A stretch of 64,000 nucleotides of DNA. Source: Micromonospora sp. WMMD1120 (GTDB taxonomy: Bacteria; Actinomycetota; Actinomycetes; Mycobacteriales; Micromonosporaceae). Both the position numbers and the translations under genes were made by a program. The stretch is taken from the NCBI RefSeq assembly GCF_029626235.1, contig NZ_JARUBO010000005.1:4994001-5058000 (forward strand), written 5' to 3'. Positions within the stretch are counted from its first letter, which is position 1. Each line of letters begins with the position of its first letter. Positions 17,884 to 27,192 of this stretch are shown here, piece by piece. Below the pieces are notes generated by a model. It ran no database searches. It was not told the DNA's origin and saw only the letters and a program-made list of their open reading frames with translations.

Positions 17884-18863
17884 ACCGCGTAGGTCTTGAC
17901 GAGCTCGTCGATGTACTGCTTGCCGGAGAGCGGCCCGCCGAAGGTCCAGATGCCGTTGGGCATCCGGTGCAGGTTGCCCTTCCGCACGAACGGCAACGAC
18001 GTCCAGACGGCGTTGCCGGCCAGCCCGTCGGCGAACACGTCGTCGCCGTCGGAGGCGTTGTAGAAGAGGTGGGTGTTCGGGTCCTTGAGGACGGTCATGC
18101 CCTCCACGTCGGTCTGGCCGAGGCCCCACACCTCGTCGGTCTTGCCGGTCCACGCGTTGGTGAGGCCGAGCTGGATGCCGATCTGGGAGACGAGGGCGCC
18201 CTTCCCGAACATCCGGATGCTGACGGTGCTGCCCTCCTTCCAGCCGTCGGCGATGGCGAACGGACGGCCGGCGGCCCCGGCGTCGGCGATCTTCTTCTTG
18301 CCGTCCGCGATGGCCGCGTCGAAGTCGCCGAGCAGCTTCTCCGCCTCGCTGGTCCTGCCGACCGCCTTCGCGATCATGGTGAGGTCCGCGCGCATCCGGC
18401 CGAGGTTGTCGGTGGCGTCGCTGCCCTTGGCCACCACGACGGGCGCGTACTTCTCCAGCTGGCTGATCATGTTCGCGCCCCGGTCGTCCTCCATCACGAT
18501 GAGGTCGGGCTGGAGGGCGACGATCGAGTCGACGCTGGGCTCGCCCCGGGTGCCGACGTCCTTGACCCCGGGGTCGAGCTTCGCCGAGGTGACCCAGGTG
18601 CCGTACCCCTTGGGGTCGGCCACGCCGACGGGCATGACGCCCAGGCTGACCAGCATCTCGACCTCACCCCACTCGAGCCCGACGACCTTGGTCGCCGGGG
18701 CCTTGAGGGTGATCTCCTTGCCCCGGCTGTCGGTGAGGGTGACCGGCCCGCCGGCCGCCGGGGCGGAGGTGTCGGGGGTGGCGGTCTTCTCTGTGGTGCC
18801 GCAGGCGCCGAGCGTCAGCGCGGCCACGACGGCGAGGAGGGCGGTGAAACGGGTACGGGTCAT
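17880..18863 (-). CDS. Iron-siderophore ABC substrate-binding lipoprotein
   Basis: 327 residues with signal peptide and lipobox LGAC (Cys21), a short Thr/Ala linker and a FecB/BtuF-type periplasmic-binding fold (VVGLEWGEVEMLVSLGVMPVGVAD; PSVDSIVALQPDLIVMED). It captures ferric siderophore outside the membrane and delivers it to the fused permease, with which it overlaps by four bases. It is the second gene after the ATPase, 33 bp downstream. The siderophore type cannot be told from sequence. Confidence 0.92.
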   Translation of the reverse strand: MTRTRFTALLAVVAALTLGACGTTEKTATPDTSAPAAGGPVTLTDSRGKEITLKAPATKVVGLEWGEVEMLVSLGVMPVGVADPKGYGTWVTSAKLDPGVKDVGTRGEPSVDSIVALQPDLIVMEDDRGANMISQLEKYAPVVVAKGSDATDNLGRMRADLTMIAKAVGRTSEAEKLLGDFDAAIADGKKKIADAGAAGRPFAIADGWKEGSTVSIRMFGKGALVSQIGIQLGLTNAWTGKTDEVWGLGQTDVEGMTVLKDPNTHLFYNASDGDDVFADGLAGNAVWTSLPFVRKGNLHRMPNGIWTFGGPLSGKQYIDELVKTYAV

Positions 18864-18896
18864 GACGGTCTTTCTCTGCTGTGGATGAGGGGTGTT

Positions 18897-19730
18897 TCAG
18901 ACCAGGGCGCGCGCGGCGTGCCGCCCGACCGGGCGGGTGGTGACCAGTCCGCTGACCGGATCGGTGGTCACCTCGATACGGATGCCGTAGGTCTCGGTGA
19001 GGGCGTCCTCGGTGAACACGGCGGCCGGGGCGCCGGTGGCGCGGACCCGGCCCTGGTGCAACAGGACCACCTCGTCCGCCACGGCGGCGGCCTGGTTGAG
19101 GTCGTGCAGGACCACGCCCACGGCGACGCCGTGGTCGTCGGCGAGGTCACGGACCAGGTCGAGGATCTCCACCTGGTAGCGCAGGTCCAGGAAGGTGGTG
19201 GGCTCGTCGAGCAGCAGCACCGGAGTGTCCTGGGCCAGGCAGGTGGCCAGCCACACCCGCTGCAACTCGCCGCCGGACAACTCGTCCACCGGGCGTTCGG
19301 CCATCGCGGCGACGCCGGTGACCTCCATGGCGCGGGCGATGGCGGCCGGGCCGGTCGGGTCCTCCGCGCGCCACCGCCCCCGGTACGGGTGCCGGCCGTA
19401 TCCCACGACGTCGCGGACGGTGACTCCGGTGGGCACCGGCCGACTCTGCGCGAGCAGGGTGACCCGACGGGCGAACTCCCTGGACGGGAGGCTGGCGGCG
19501 GTGACGCCGTCGGTGAGGTGCACGGTGCCGGCCTGGATCGGGTGCAGCCGGGCCAGGGCGCGCAGCAGCGTGGACTTGCCGCTGCCGTTCGGCCCGACGA
19601 GCGCCGTCACGGCGCCCGCCCGAAGGCTGATCATCGCGCCGTGCACCACCGGCACACCGTGATAGCCCAGTCGGAGGTCGACGCCGGACAGGCTGTTCTC
19701 CCCGTTGGCCGACGCCAACTCGCTCTGCAT
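18897..19730 (-). CDS. Iron-siderophore ABC transporter ATPase (FecE-like)
   Basis: 277 residues with Walker A GPNGSGKST (about 43-51), signature LSGGELQRVWLA (about 147-158), Walker B VLLLDEP and switch His in HDLNQ. It energises the siderophore importer and is the first gene of the operon. No Shine-Dalgarno sequence is possible upstream of the ATG because an iron box touches it; the -10-like TAGCCT ends seven bases before the A of ATG, so the message is probably leaderless. The TTG at residue 5 is a possible alternative start. Confidence 0.9.
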   Translation of the reverse strand: MQSELASANGENSLSGVDLRLGYHGVPVVHGAMISLRAGAVTALVGPNGSGKSTLLRALARLHPIQAGTVHLTDGVTAASLPSREFARRVTLLAQSRPVPTGVTVRDVVGYGRHPYRGRWRAEDPTGPAAIARAMEVTGVAAMAERPVDELSGGELQRVWLATCLAQDTPVLLLDEPTTFLDLRYQVEILDLVRDLADDHGVAVGVVLHDLNQAAAVADEVVLLHQGRVRATGAPAAVFTEDALTETYGIRIEVTTDPVSGLVTTRPVGRHAARALV

Positions 19731-19748
19731 GAGGTTAGGCTAACCTAA
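19730..19748 (-). promoter_or_regulatory. IdeR/DmdR iron box with embedded -10 element
   Basis: TGAGGTTAGGCTAACCTAA is a near-perfect match to the 19-bp DtxR/IdeR consensus. On the transcribed strand it contains TAGCCT (19742-19737), correctly placed for initiation at the A of the fecE-like ATG (19730). Iron-loaded repressor would block the promoter directly. Confidence 0.9.
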
Positions 19749-19832
19749 CCAAACGTCGGTGTGTCAAGCCGCCCGATCCGGCGGGGGCCGGTGGGGCGCA
19801 GGGGCGGTGCGCAGGTGAGGGATGCTGGTCCC

Positions 19833-22800
19833 GTGCAGATCACCACCCTCGGCCCACTCGCCGTCGACGGCCGGCCCGTGCGGGGTGAACGGCTCGCGGC
19901 GGTGGTGCGCGCGCTCGTCGATGCCCGGGGGCGGGCGGTCTCCACGGCCCTGCTGGTGGACGCGGTGTGGGACGGCGCGCCACCGGACGACGCGAACGGC
20001 GCGGTCCAGGCGCTCGTCTCCCGGGTACGCCGTCTCGGGTTGCCAGTGCTCGCCGCGCCCGGCGGCTACCGCCTCCCCGCCGAGGAGGTGACCGTCGACG
20101 CGGTCGAGGCGCGGACGCTCGTCGACAGTGCGCGGACCGTGCTGCACACCGGCGACGCGTCCGGCGCCCGCGATCTGGCCGACCGGGCGCGTGCCCTGTT
20201 CCCCGAGGTGCCGGAGTTGGCCACCGCCGAGGACACCCGGCTGTTCGCGGACGTGACCGCGCTGCGCGCCCAGGCGGCACTCGCCGGTGCCGGCCCGTAC
20301 GACGAGGTCGACCTGGGCCGGCTCGTGGCGCGTACCCCGCCGGACGAGCCGTCGGCCGCGCTGCTCGTCCGGGTGCTCGCCGCGCAGGGGCGGGAGGCCG
20401 AGGCGCTGGAGGTGGTCGAGCGGCTGCGCACCGACCTGGCCGACCGGTACGGCACCGACCCGTCGCCGGTGATCGCAGAGGTGCACCTGGCGTTGCTGCG
20501 CGGCGAGCTCACCACCCCGACCGGCGGTACGCCGCCCCGACGACCGGCCCGCGGCGCGCTGCCCGCCGCGTGGCGTCGCCCGCTGACCACCCTCGTCGGG
20601 CGGGAGCGGGACGTCGAGAGCGTCACCGACTCGCTCGCCGAGACACCGCTGGTGACCATCGTGGCGACCGGCGGGGCCGGGAAGACCCGACTCGCGGCCG
20701 AGGTGACCAGGCACGCGGTGGCGGCGGGGCAGACCGTGCGCGTGGTCGAACTCGCCGGCCTGCGCTCGCCCGACGAGGTGCTGCCCACCGTCCTCGCCGC
20801 GCTCGGCGGTGCGGACACCACGCCGACCGGTGGCAACCTCGGCCTGGAGCGGCGGGTCCTCAACCCCGAGGAGCGCCTGCGCGCGGTGGCGCCGGACCTC
20901 GACGGGCTGGTGGTGCTGGACAACTGCGAACACGTCCTCGACGCGGTGGCCGTCGTCGTCGCGGACCTGCTCGCCGCGACGTCCGCCGACGTCGCGGTGC
21001 TCGCGACGAGCCGAGCCCCGCTGGGTCTGGCGGGCGAACGGGTGCACCGACTGACCACCCTGCCGGACGCGGACGCGCTCGCGCTGATCGAGTCCCGCGC
21101 CCGAGCGGGCGGCGCGGTGTCCACCGGGGACACCGAACGGACCCTCGCGCTGTGCCACCGGCTGGACAACCTGCCGCTGGCGCTCGAACTGGCCGCCGCC
21201 CGGCTGCGCCACATGCCGATCGACGACGTGCTCAGCGGACTCACCGACCGGTTCGCGTTGCTCGACGACGCGCTGCGCGGGCTTCCCGAGCGGCACGCGA
21301 GCCTCTGGGCGATGGTCGACTGGAGCCGGGAACTGCTCGCGCCCGACGACCGTCAGCTACTCCAGCGGGTCGCCGTCATCCCCGCCGCGTTCACCGCGGA
21401 CCTCGCGGCCGCCGTCGCCGGGCGTCCGGACGTCCGGCGCGGTCTGGCGACGCTCGTCGAACAGTCCCTGCTCACCCTCGTCGAGGGGGAGGGGCCGCCG
21501 CGCTACCGGATGCTGGAGACGGTCCGCGAGTACGGGGAGGCCCGCCTCGACGAGACCGGCGACCGGGAACCGGCGACGGCCGGCCTGGTCGACTGGGCGC
21601 GGGGCGAGTCGGTGGCGCTCGCCGGCCGGTTCGTCGGCCCGGACCAGGTCGAGGCGCTCAACCGCTGCGCCGCCGAGCAGGACAACCTGGTCGCGGCGCT
21701 GCGGTGGTCGCTCGCCGGCGACGACGAGCCGGCCTCGATCGACGTCGCCAGCGCGCTGTTCTTCCTCTGGACGGTACGGGGCCTGCACGTGGAGGTCCTG
21801 GGGTGGGCGCGCGGCCTGCTGCACGTCGACGAGCCGCGGCGACGGCGACACTCGGCGATCCTCGGCGGTAGGTCGGCCGGACGACCACTGCCGGACGCGG
21901 ACCGGCTCGTGCGCACCGGTCTGGTGATCGGGGTCAACGCCGGGATCAGCGGCGACCTGCGGCTCGCCGTGATCGCCCGTCGGGCGCTGCGCACGACCCT
22001 CGCCGAACGCCGTACCGAGGTGTCGGCGCGGCAGGCCGCGCTCGCCTCGGCGTTGCCCGGCTTCGACACCGCCGACCCGGAGCAGTCCATGAAGGGCGCG
22101 AGCGAGATGATCGCCCACCCCGACCCGTACGTCCAGGCGCTCGGCTACTTCGCCCGCGCCGCCGTACGGGAGAACAGCGGTTCTCCGCAGGCGTCGGTCG
22201 GCGACGCGGAGCAGGCGTACCGCCGCTTCGAGGCGACCGGCGACCACTGGGGCATGGCGATGGCGGCGGGGGTCGTCGGGCAGTTCCTGACCCTGCGCGA
22301 CGGCGCCCGGGCGACCGACTGGCTGACCCTGAGCCTTCAGCACATGGAGGTGATCGGGGCGGCGCAGGACGCCCGCTCGATCCGGGTGCGGCTGGACGCG
22401 CGGCTCGCGCTGGACGGTGACCGGGATGCCGAACGGCGGCTCACCGACACGGCGGCGGGCGACGCCGAGGCGATGGACATCGCGCAGGCCCGACTCGGGT
22501 TGGCCCACCTCGCCTGGCAGCGGGAGCGCTACGACGAGGCTCTCCGGCACGCCGAGGCGGTGACCCGGGTCCTGATCGGTTGGGCCGGCGCGCCGCCGCA
22601 GCCGCGCGTCATCTTCCGGGTCGCGGTGGCCGTGCTGCGCCTACGGTTGGCGCGGGTGCGACCGGGCGCGGAGCCGTTCGACCAGGCCGCCGCGTTGCTG
22701 GCGCTGGCCCGGGACGAGGCGCTCGGCTCCAACGACCTGCCGGTGATCGGGGCGTGGGCGCTGGGTGGCGCCGAACTGGCGGCGCACCGGGGCGACGCGG

Positions 22801-23003
22801 CGACCGCCCGCGACCTGTTCGTGCTCGGGTCGCGGATCGGCGGCCACGTCGGGATCTTCCTCCCGCCCGGCGACCAGGAACGGCTCAGCGCCGCCCTCGG
22901 CACCGAGGAGCAGCGTGAGCCGTTGCAGGCCGCGTGGCGCGAGCGGCCGGTCGCCGCGGTCGTCGCCCGCATCCGCGAGCTGATGGACGACCTGCTGGGT
23001 TAG
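19833..23003 (+). CDS. Large AfsR-like BTAD regulator with NB-ARC ATPase domain
   Basis: 1056 residues from GTG 19833 with GAGGG about 11 bases upstream. Domains: a short, somewhat eroded OmpR-type winged helix (VQITTLGPLAVDG to about residue 75), the bacterial transcriptional activation domain (about 80-225), a P-loop NTPase with TGGAGKTRLAAE (about 275) and VVLDNCEHVLDA, then 500 residues of TPR-like helices. These STAND-type regulators often control secondary metabolism or transport, but no biosynthetic cluster is present here, so the target is unknown. It is divergent from the iron operon (102-bp gap). Its stop overlaps the stop of the convergent permease gene. Confidence 0.85.
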   Translation: MQITTLGPLAVDGRPVRGERLAAVVRALVDARGRAVSTALLVDAVWDGAPPDDANGAVQALVSRVRRLGLPVLAAPGGYRLPAEEVTVDAVEARTLVDSARTVLHTGDASGARDLADRARALFPEVPELATAEDTRLFADVTALRAQAALAGAGPYDEVDLGRLVARTPPDEPSAALLVRVLAAQGREAEALEVVERLRTDLADRYGTDPSPVIAEVHLALLRGELTTPTGGTPPRRPARGALPAAWRRPLTTLVGRERDVESVTDSLAETPLVTIVATGGAGKTRLAAEVTRHAVAAGQTVRVVELAGLRSPDEVLPTVLAALGGADTTPTGGNLGLERRVLNPEERLRAVAPDLDGLVVLDNCEHVLDAVAVVVADLLAATSADVAVLATSRAPLGLAGERVHRLTTLPDADALALIESRARAGGAVSTGDTERTLALCHRLDNLPLALELAAARLRHMPIDDVLSGLTDRFALLDDALRGLPERHASLWAMVDWSRELLAPDDRQLLQRVAVIPAAFTADLAAAVAGRPDVRRGLATLVEQSLLTLVEGEGPPRYRMLETVREYGEARLDETGDREPATAGLVDWARGESVALAGRFVGPDQVEALNRCAAEQDNLVAALRWSLAGDDEPASIDVASALFFLWTVRGLHVEVLGWARGLLHVDEPRRRRHSAILGGRSAGRPLPDADRLVRTGLVIGVNAGISGDLRLAVIARRALRTTLAERRTEVSARQAALASALPGFDTADPEQSMKGASEMIAHPDPYVQALGYFARAAVRENSGSPQASVGDAEQAYRRFEATGDHWGMAMAAGVVGQFLTLRDGARATDWLTLSLQHMEVIGAAQDARSIRVRLDARLALDGDRDAERRLTDTAAGDAEAMDIAQARLGLAHLAWQRERYDEALRHAEAVTRVLIGWAGAPPQPRVIFRVAVAVLRLRLARVRPGAEPFDQAAALLALARDEALGSNDLPVIGAWALGGAELAAHRGDAATARDLFVLGSRIGGHVGIFLPPGDQERLSAALGTEEQREPLQAAWRERPVAAVVARIRELMDDLLG

Positions 23004-23827
23004 ATCTTCTTCCGGTACGCGCGCAGCGCCAGCGGCATGAAGAGCACCACGAAGCCGACGCACCAGGCGAGCGTCCACCACACGTGCGAGCCGAGCGGGG
23101 TGCCGAGGAACAGCCCCCGTACCGAGGCCACCAGGTGGGTCATCGGGTTGACGTCCACGAACGCCCGCATCCACCCGGGCAGGGTGTCGGCGGCGACGAA
23201 CACGTTCGACGCGAAGCTCAGCGGCATGATCAGCGCGAACATCAGGCCCTGCACCGCGCCCGGGGTGCGCACCTTCATCGACACGAGCACCGGCAGCCAG
23301 CTCAGGCAGAGCGCGAACAGCACCGCGAGCAGGCACCCGCCGACCGCCCGGAACAGGTCGGTCTCGATCCGGAAGCCCATCGCGTAGCCGATCGCGAGGG
23401 TCGACACCGTGACGATCACGTAGCGGACCACGTCGCCGAGGACCGCGCCCAGCAGGGGTGCGGAGCGGGGGATCGGCAACGAGCGGAACCTGTCGAAGAT
23501 GCCCTTGGCGATGTCGGTGTTGAGGTTGACGCCGATCGCGATGGCACCGGTGGCGATGGTCTGCACCAGGATGCCGGGCAGCAGGAACTGGAGGTAGTCG
23601 TGGGTCGAGCCGGCGACCGCGCCGCCGAAGACGTACACGAAGATGATCAGGAACAGCACCGGCTGCAACGTGACGTCGATGAGCGCCTCGGGCGTGCGCC
23701 AGGTCTTGATGAGGCTGCGCTTGGCGAGCGCCAACGAGTGCCGGACCAGCCGGAACGGCCGTGGGTTCGGCACCGGGCTGGTCAGCCCCCGGGTTCTGGT
23801 GGGTCCTGCGTCGATCAGTGTGCTCAT
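23000..23827 (-). CDS. ABC-2 type export permease, DrrB-like
   Basis: 275 residues with six hydrophobic segments (for example ALIDVTLQPVLFLIIFVYVF and FVVLFMPLALRAY) and an intracellular helix KGIFDRFRSLPIPRSA, characteristic of DrrB-type ABC-2 permeases that export drugs or lipids with a separate ATPase. Its ATG overlaps the ATPase stop as ATGA (23824-23827). Its TAA shares TTAG at 23000-23003 with the stop of the convergent AfsR-like gene. Confidence 0.9.
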   Translation of the reverse strand: MSTLIDAGPTRTRGLTSPVPNPRPFRLVRHSLALAKRSLIKTWRTPEALIDVTLQPVLFLIIFVYVFGGAVAGSTHDYLQFLLPGILVQTIATGAIAIGVNLNTDIAKGIFDRFRSLPIPRSAPLLGAVLGDVVRYVIVTVSTLAIGYAMGFRIETDLFRAVGGCLLAVLFALCLSWLPVLVSMKVRTPGAVQGLMFALIMPLSFASNVFVAADTLPGWMRAFVDVNPMTHLVASVRGLFLGTPLGSHVWWTLAWCVGFVVLFMPLALRAYRKKI

Positions 23828-24801
23828 GCCGCGACCTCCGTGCGGGTGGTGTCGTCGTCGGACGCCGTACGTCCGGTGAGGGTGAAGAAGACCTCGTCCA
23901 GGCTCGGCAGGTGCAGGGAGAGTTCGGTGACGGCGATGCCGGCCGAGGCGAACCGCGCGACGCTCTCGGTGAGCGCCGCGTCGTCGGTGACCGGCACCGC
24001 GAGCACGCCCCTGCGGATCTCGTCGGCCTGCGCGCCGGAGCCGACCCGGGTCAGGATCTCCGCGGTCCGGGGCAGGTGCGCCGGGTCGGACGGTCGAACC
24101 TCCAGGGTCTGCCCGCCGACCACCCGCTTGAGTCCGTCCGGGGTGTCGTGCGCGATGACGCGGCCGTGGTCGATGACCGTGATCGCGTCGGCGAGCGCGT
24201 CGGCCTCCTCCAGGTACTGCGTGGTGAGCAGCACCGTCGAGCCGTTGCCGACCAGGGAGCGGACCACGTCCCACATGTCCTCGCGCTTGGCCGGGTCGAG
24301 GCCCGTCGTCGGCTCGTCCAGGAAGATCACGTCGGGGGAGCCGACGAGGCTGGCGGCCAGGTCCAACCGCCGCCGCATGCCGCCGGAGTAGGTCTTCGCC
24401 GGCCGGTTCGCGGCGTCGGTCAGGTCGAACCAGTCGAGCAGCTCGGCGGCGCGTCGCCGCGCCCCGGCGCGCCCCAGCTCCAGCAGGGTGCCGAACAGCT
24501 CCAGGTTCTGCCGCCCGGTCAGGTCCTCGTCCACCGAGGCGTACTGGCCGGTGAGGCCGATGCTCTGCCGGACGCGCTCGGCGTCGCGCACCACGTCGTA
24601 CCCGCCGATCCGGGCGCTGCCCCCGTCGGGGGTGAGCAGGGTGGAGAGGATCCGCACGGCGGTGGTCTTGCCGGCGCCGTTCGGACCGAGCACGCCGAGC
24701 ACCGTCCCCCGGGGTACGGCGAGATCGACGCCCTGCAACGCTCTCGTCCTGCCGAACGTCTTGACGAGGCCCTCGGCCTCGATCACCAGGTCAGCTGTCA
24801 T
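23824..24801 (-). CDS. Export ABC ATPase, DrrA-like
   Basis: 325 residues from the ATG at 24801; the extra 57 residues possible upstream look non-coding. Walker A GPNGAGKTT (about 39-47), signature YSGGMRRRLDLA, Walker B VIFLDEPTTGLD and the long DrrA-type C-terminal domain (LEVRPSDPAHL, ending LDEVFFTLTG). It pairs with the overlapping permease to export an unknown compound, commonly a self-made or foreign antibiotic in this family. No clear Shine-Dalgarno sequence is visible. It may be transcribed from the upstream methyltransferase unit or from its own promoter in the 106-bp gap. Confidence 0.9.
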   Translation of the reverse strand: MTADLVIEAEGLVKTFGRTRALQGVDLAVPRGTVLGVLGPNGAGKTTAVRILSTLLTPDGGSARIGGYDVVRDAERVRQSIGLTGQYASVDEDLTGRQNLELFGTLLELGRAGARRRAAELLDWFDLTDAANRPAKTYSGGMRRRLDLAASLVGSPDVIFLDEPTTGLDPAKREDMWDVVRSLVGNGSTVLLTTQYLEEADALADAITVIDHGRVIAHDTPDGLKRVVGGQTLEVRPSDPAHLPRTAEILTRVGSGAQADEIRRGVLAVPVTDDAALTESVARFASAGIAVTELSLHLPSLDEVFFTLTGRTASDDDTTRTEVAA

Positions 24802-24840
24802 GCCGGAAGTCTGCGCGGCTCGGCTGACACCGTCCCGACA

Positions 24841-24864
24841 CGGCGCCGACACCGGCGCCGACAC
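24841..24864. repeat. Two tandem 12-bp direct repeats upstream of the DrrA-like gene
   Basis: CGGCGCCGACAC occurs twice in immediate succession (24841-24852, 24853-24864), with a partial copy just before it. It sits 40 bp upstream of the drrA-like start, where a regulator could bind. Confidence 0.7.
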
Positions 24865-24907
24865 GCGCTGACAACCGGGCGACCCCGCCCTGCGCCCCAC
24901 CTGCCGG

Positions 24908-25711
24908 TCAGCCCGGCAGGCGACCCCGCGTGGAGACGAAGTGGTACGACATGGCGGCGAAGCCGGGATCACGGACCAGCCGCCGGAAGGCGTTCAGTTG
25001 GTGCGGGGACAGCCCGGCGGCCAATAGGTCGGGCTCCAACTGCCGCGAATTGGTCTCGTAAAGCGAGGTGCCGGTCGAGCCGCCGGCCCAGCTCTGCGAG
25101 TGGGTGATGGTGTCCAGGTCGGTCAGGCCGGCCAGGGCCATCTCGGTGTGCACGTCCTGCGCCCACCCGAGGTCGGCGCCGTGGTCCTCCAGGACCCCCA
25201 TCATGGCGTCCATCACCTGCGCGAAGAGCTTCGCCGCGTCGTCGCTCGGCGCGGTCAGCACGCGCGGTGTCGCGGTGCAGTCGAACTCCTCGACCACCAG
25301 CCAGCCGCCGGGGGCCAGGGCGCCGGTGAGCATCCGCAGGACCCGCCGGCGCTCCGGGAGGTGCAGCAGCACCAGCCGGGCGTGGATCAGGTCGAACGCG
25401 TCCCCGGGTGGCGGCTCGGTGCGCACGTCGTGCCGGCGCACGCGCAGGTTGTCCGCGGCGACGAGGTGGGTGGGGTCGATGTCGGTGGCCAGCACGTGGC
25501 CCTCGTCGCCGACCGCGCGGGCGATCCGCCGGGCCATCGAGCCGCCGCCCGCGCCGACCTCCCAGCAGGTCGCGCCGGCCTCCAGCACCGGACGGGCCAG
25601 GCGGCGCGTCGTGATCGGGTCCAGGAACGACTCCAGCGCGTGCATCTGCGCGACGGCGTCCGGCGCCGCGTTGTCGAACGTGTAGCTGCCATCGTTCTCA
25701 ACGGTTGTCAT
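24908..25711 (-). CDS. Class I SAM-dependent methyltransferase
   Basis: 267 residues. Motif I is CWEVGAGGGSMARRIA (about 49-64), the acidic residue binding the ribose is ATDIDPTHL, and motif post-I/IV is FDLIHARLVLLHLPERR, so this is a Rossmann-fold small-molecule methyltransferase of the UbiE/Methyltransf_25 type. It starts six bases after the LivF stop and uses GAGAGG inside the end of livF as ribosome site, so it is translated as part of the transporter operon. The acceptor is unknown. Confidence 0.85.
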   Translation of the reverse strand: MTTVENDGSYTFDNAAPDAVAQMHALESFLDPITTRRLARPVLEAGATCWEVGAGGGSMARRIARAVGDEGHVLATDIDPTHLVAADNLRVRRHDVRTEPPPGDAFDLIHARLVLLHLPERRRVLRMLTGALAPGGWLVVEEFDCTATPRVLTAPSDDAAKLFAQVMDAMMGVLEDHGADLGWAQDVHTEMALAGLTDLDTITHSQSWAGGSTGTSLYETNSRQLEPDLLAAGLSPHQLNAFRRLVRDPGFAAMSYHFVSTRGRLPG

Positions 25712-25717
25712 CGGTGT

Positions 25718-26449
25718 CTACCTCTCCAGAGGGTCGGCGGCGATGCCCACCATGGCCGCCAGCGGGGTCGGGTCGAGGCGGGCCTCGGCCGTCGGTCGGT
25801 CGTAGACCACCCGGCCGTACTCCAGCACCGCCACCCGGTCCGCGATCTCGATCGCGTGCTGGAGTTGCTGCTCCACCAGCAGCACGGTCAGGCCGTCGGC
25901 GGCGAGACCGTTGACGAGCGCACGGACCCGCGCCGCCAGGTCGGGTGAGAGCCCTTCGCACGGTTCGTCGAGCAGCAGCACCCGCGGTTGCCCGAGCAGC
26001 GCCCGGGCGATGGCCAGCATCTGCTGCTCACCGCCGGACAGCTCGCAGCCACGGTGCCGCAGCCGCGCCGCCAGTCTCGGCAGCAGTTCGAGGGTCCGGT
26101 CGACGGTCCAGCCCGCACCGCCGTACGTGCGGGCCCGCCACGGCGCGGCCGCCAGGTGCAGGTGCTCGGCCACCGTCAACCGGGAGAAGACCCGCCGGCC
26201 CTGCGGAACGAGACCGACGCCGGACTGCGCGATGCGGTGCGGCTGCCGGCCGGTCACCGGCACGCCGCCGACCTCGATGCGACCACTGGAGGCCCGCACC
26301 AGCCCGGCGATGGTGTGCACGAGGGTGCTCTTGCCCGCGCCGTTGCGACCCACGACGGCCTGGATGCTGCCCGGTCGCACCCGCAGGCTGACCTCGTGCA
26401 GCACGGTCCCACCGGCGTAGCCGGCGGACACACTGTCGACCGTCAACAT
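25718..26449 (-). CDS. livF: Branched-chain amino acid-type ABC ATPase LivF
   Basis: 243 residues, with Walker A GRNGAGKST, Walker B VLLLDEPCEGLSP and signature LSGGEQQMLAIARALL. The LxxGxxxVPQGRRVF stretch is typical of LivF/UrtE ATPases. It is one of two ATPases of a Liv-type importer and overlaps LivG by a single base (TGATG). The substrate could be amino acids, amides or urea; the family name is used without implying specificity. Confidence 0.9.
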   Translation of the reverse strand: MLTVDSVSAGYAGGTVLHEVSLRVRPGSIQAVVGRNGAGKSTLVHTIAGLVRASSGRIEVGGVPVTGRQPHRIAQSGVGLVPQGRRVFSRLTVAEHLHLAAAPWRARTYGGAGWTVDRTLELLPRLAARLRHRGCELSGGEQQMLAIARALLGQPRVLLLDEPCEGLSPDLAARVRALVNGLAADGLTVLLVEQQLQHAIEIADRVAVLEYGRVVYDRPTAEARLDPTPLAAMVGIAADPLER

Positions 26450-27192
26450 CAGGCCACCCCCTCGGCGTATGCCTGGCGCACCAGCGGCGAGGCGCGGATC
26501 TCCTCCGGGGTGCCGGTGGCCAACGTCCGACCGTCGCGCAGGACGCTCACCGCGTCGGAGAGGGCGTACACCAGGTCCAGTCGGTGCTCGACGAGCAGCA
26601 CCGCGACGGCCCTGGGCAGCGCCTGGAGCACCGCGACCAGATGGGCGACCTCGATGGCGGACAGCCCGGCGGCCGGTTCGTCGAGCAGCAGCAGCCGGGG
26701 ACGGCCGGCGAGGGCCATCGCGATCTCCAACTGGCGGCGCTGCCCGTGGGCGAGGTGCCCGGCGGGCACCGCCGCGACGTCGGCCAGGCCCATCTGTTCC
26801 AGCAGCGCGTCCGCGCGGTCCCGCGCGGCGCGCCGACGTCGGCCCGGCCACCACCCCCGGTGTACGGTCACCCGCGGCAGCGCGGCCACCACCACGTTCT
26901 CCGCTGCGGTGAGCGTCGCGAAGACCGCCGGGCGTTGGTGGATGCGGTTGATGCCCCTCCGGGCCCGAGTGGTCGGTCCGAGCCGGCTGACCTCCCGTCC
27001 GGCGAAGCGCACGGTGCCGCGCTGCGGCTTCGTGGACCCGCCGATCACATTGAGCAGTGTCGTCTTGCCCGCGCCGTTCGGGCCGATCAGCGCGTGCCGC
27101 TGACCGTCGTGCACGCACAGGTCCACGCCGTCGAGCGCGGCGAGCGAGCCGTACCGCACGGTGACCTCCTTGACGTCGAGCAGACAGGTCAT
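26449..27192 (-). CDS. livG: Branched-chain amino acid-type ABC ATPase LivG
   Basis: 247 residues, with Walker A GPNGAGKTT, Walker B LLLLDEPAAGLS and an HxxGQ-type signature LAHGQRRQLEIAMALA, as usual in LivG/UrtD proteins, where Ser-Gly-Gly is replaced. It contains the INRIHQRPAVFATLTAAENV stretch of the family. It is coupled at both ends: its ATG overlaps the LivM stop (ATGA, 27189-27192) and its stop touches the LivF start. Confidence 0.9.
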   Translation of the reverse strand: MTCLLDVKEVTVRYGSLAALDGVDLCVHDGQRHALIGPNGAGKTTLLNVIGGSTKPQRGTVRFAGREVSRLGPTTRARRGINRIHQRPAVFATLTAAENVVVAALPRVTVHRGWWPGRRRRAARDRADALLEQMGLADVAAVPAGHLAHGQRRQLEIAMALAGRPRLLLLDEPAAGLSAIEVAHLVAVLQALPRAVAVLLVEHRLDLVYALSDAVSVLRDGRTLATGTPEEIRASPLVRQAYAEGVA

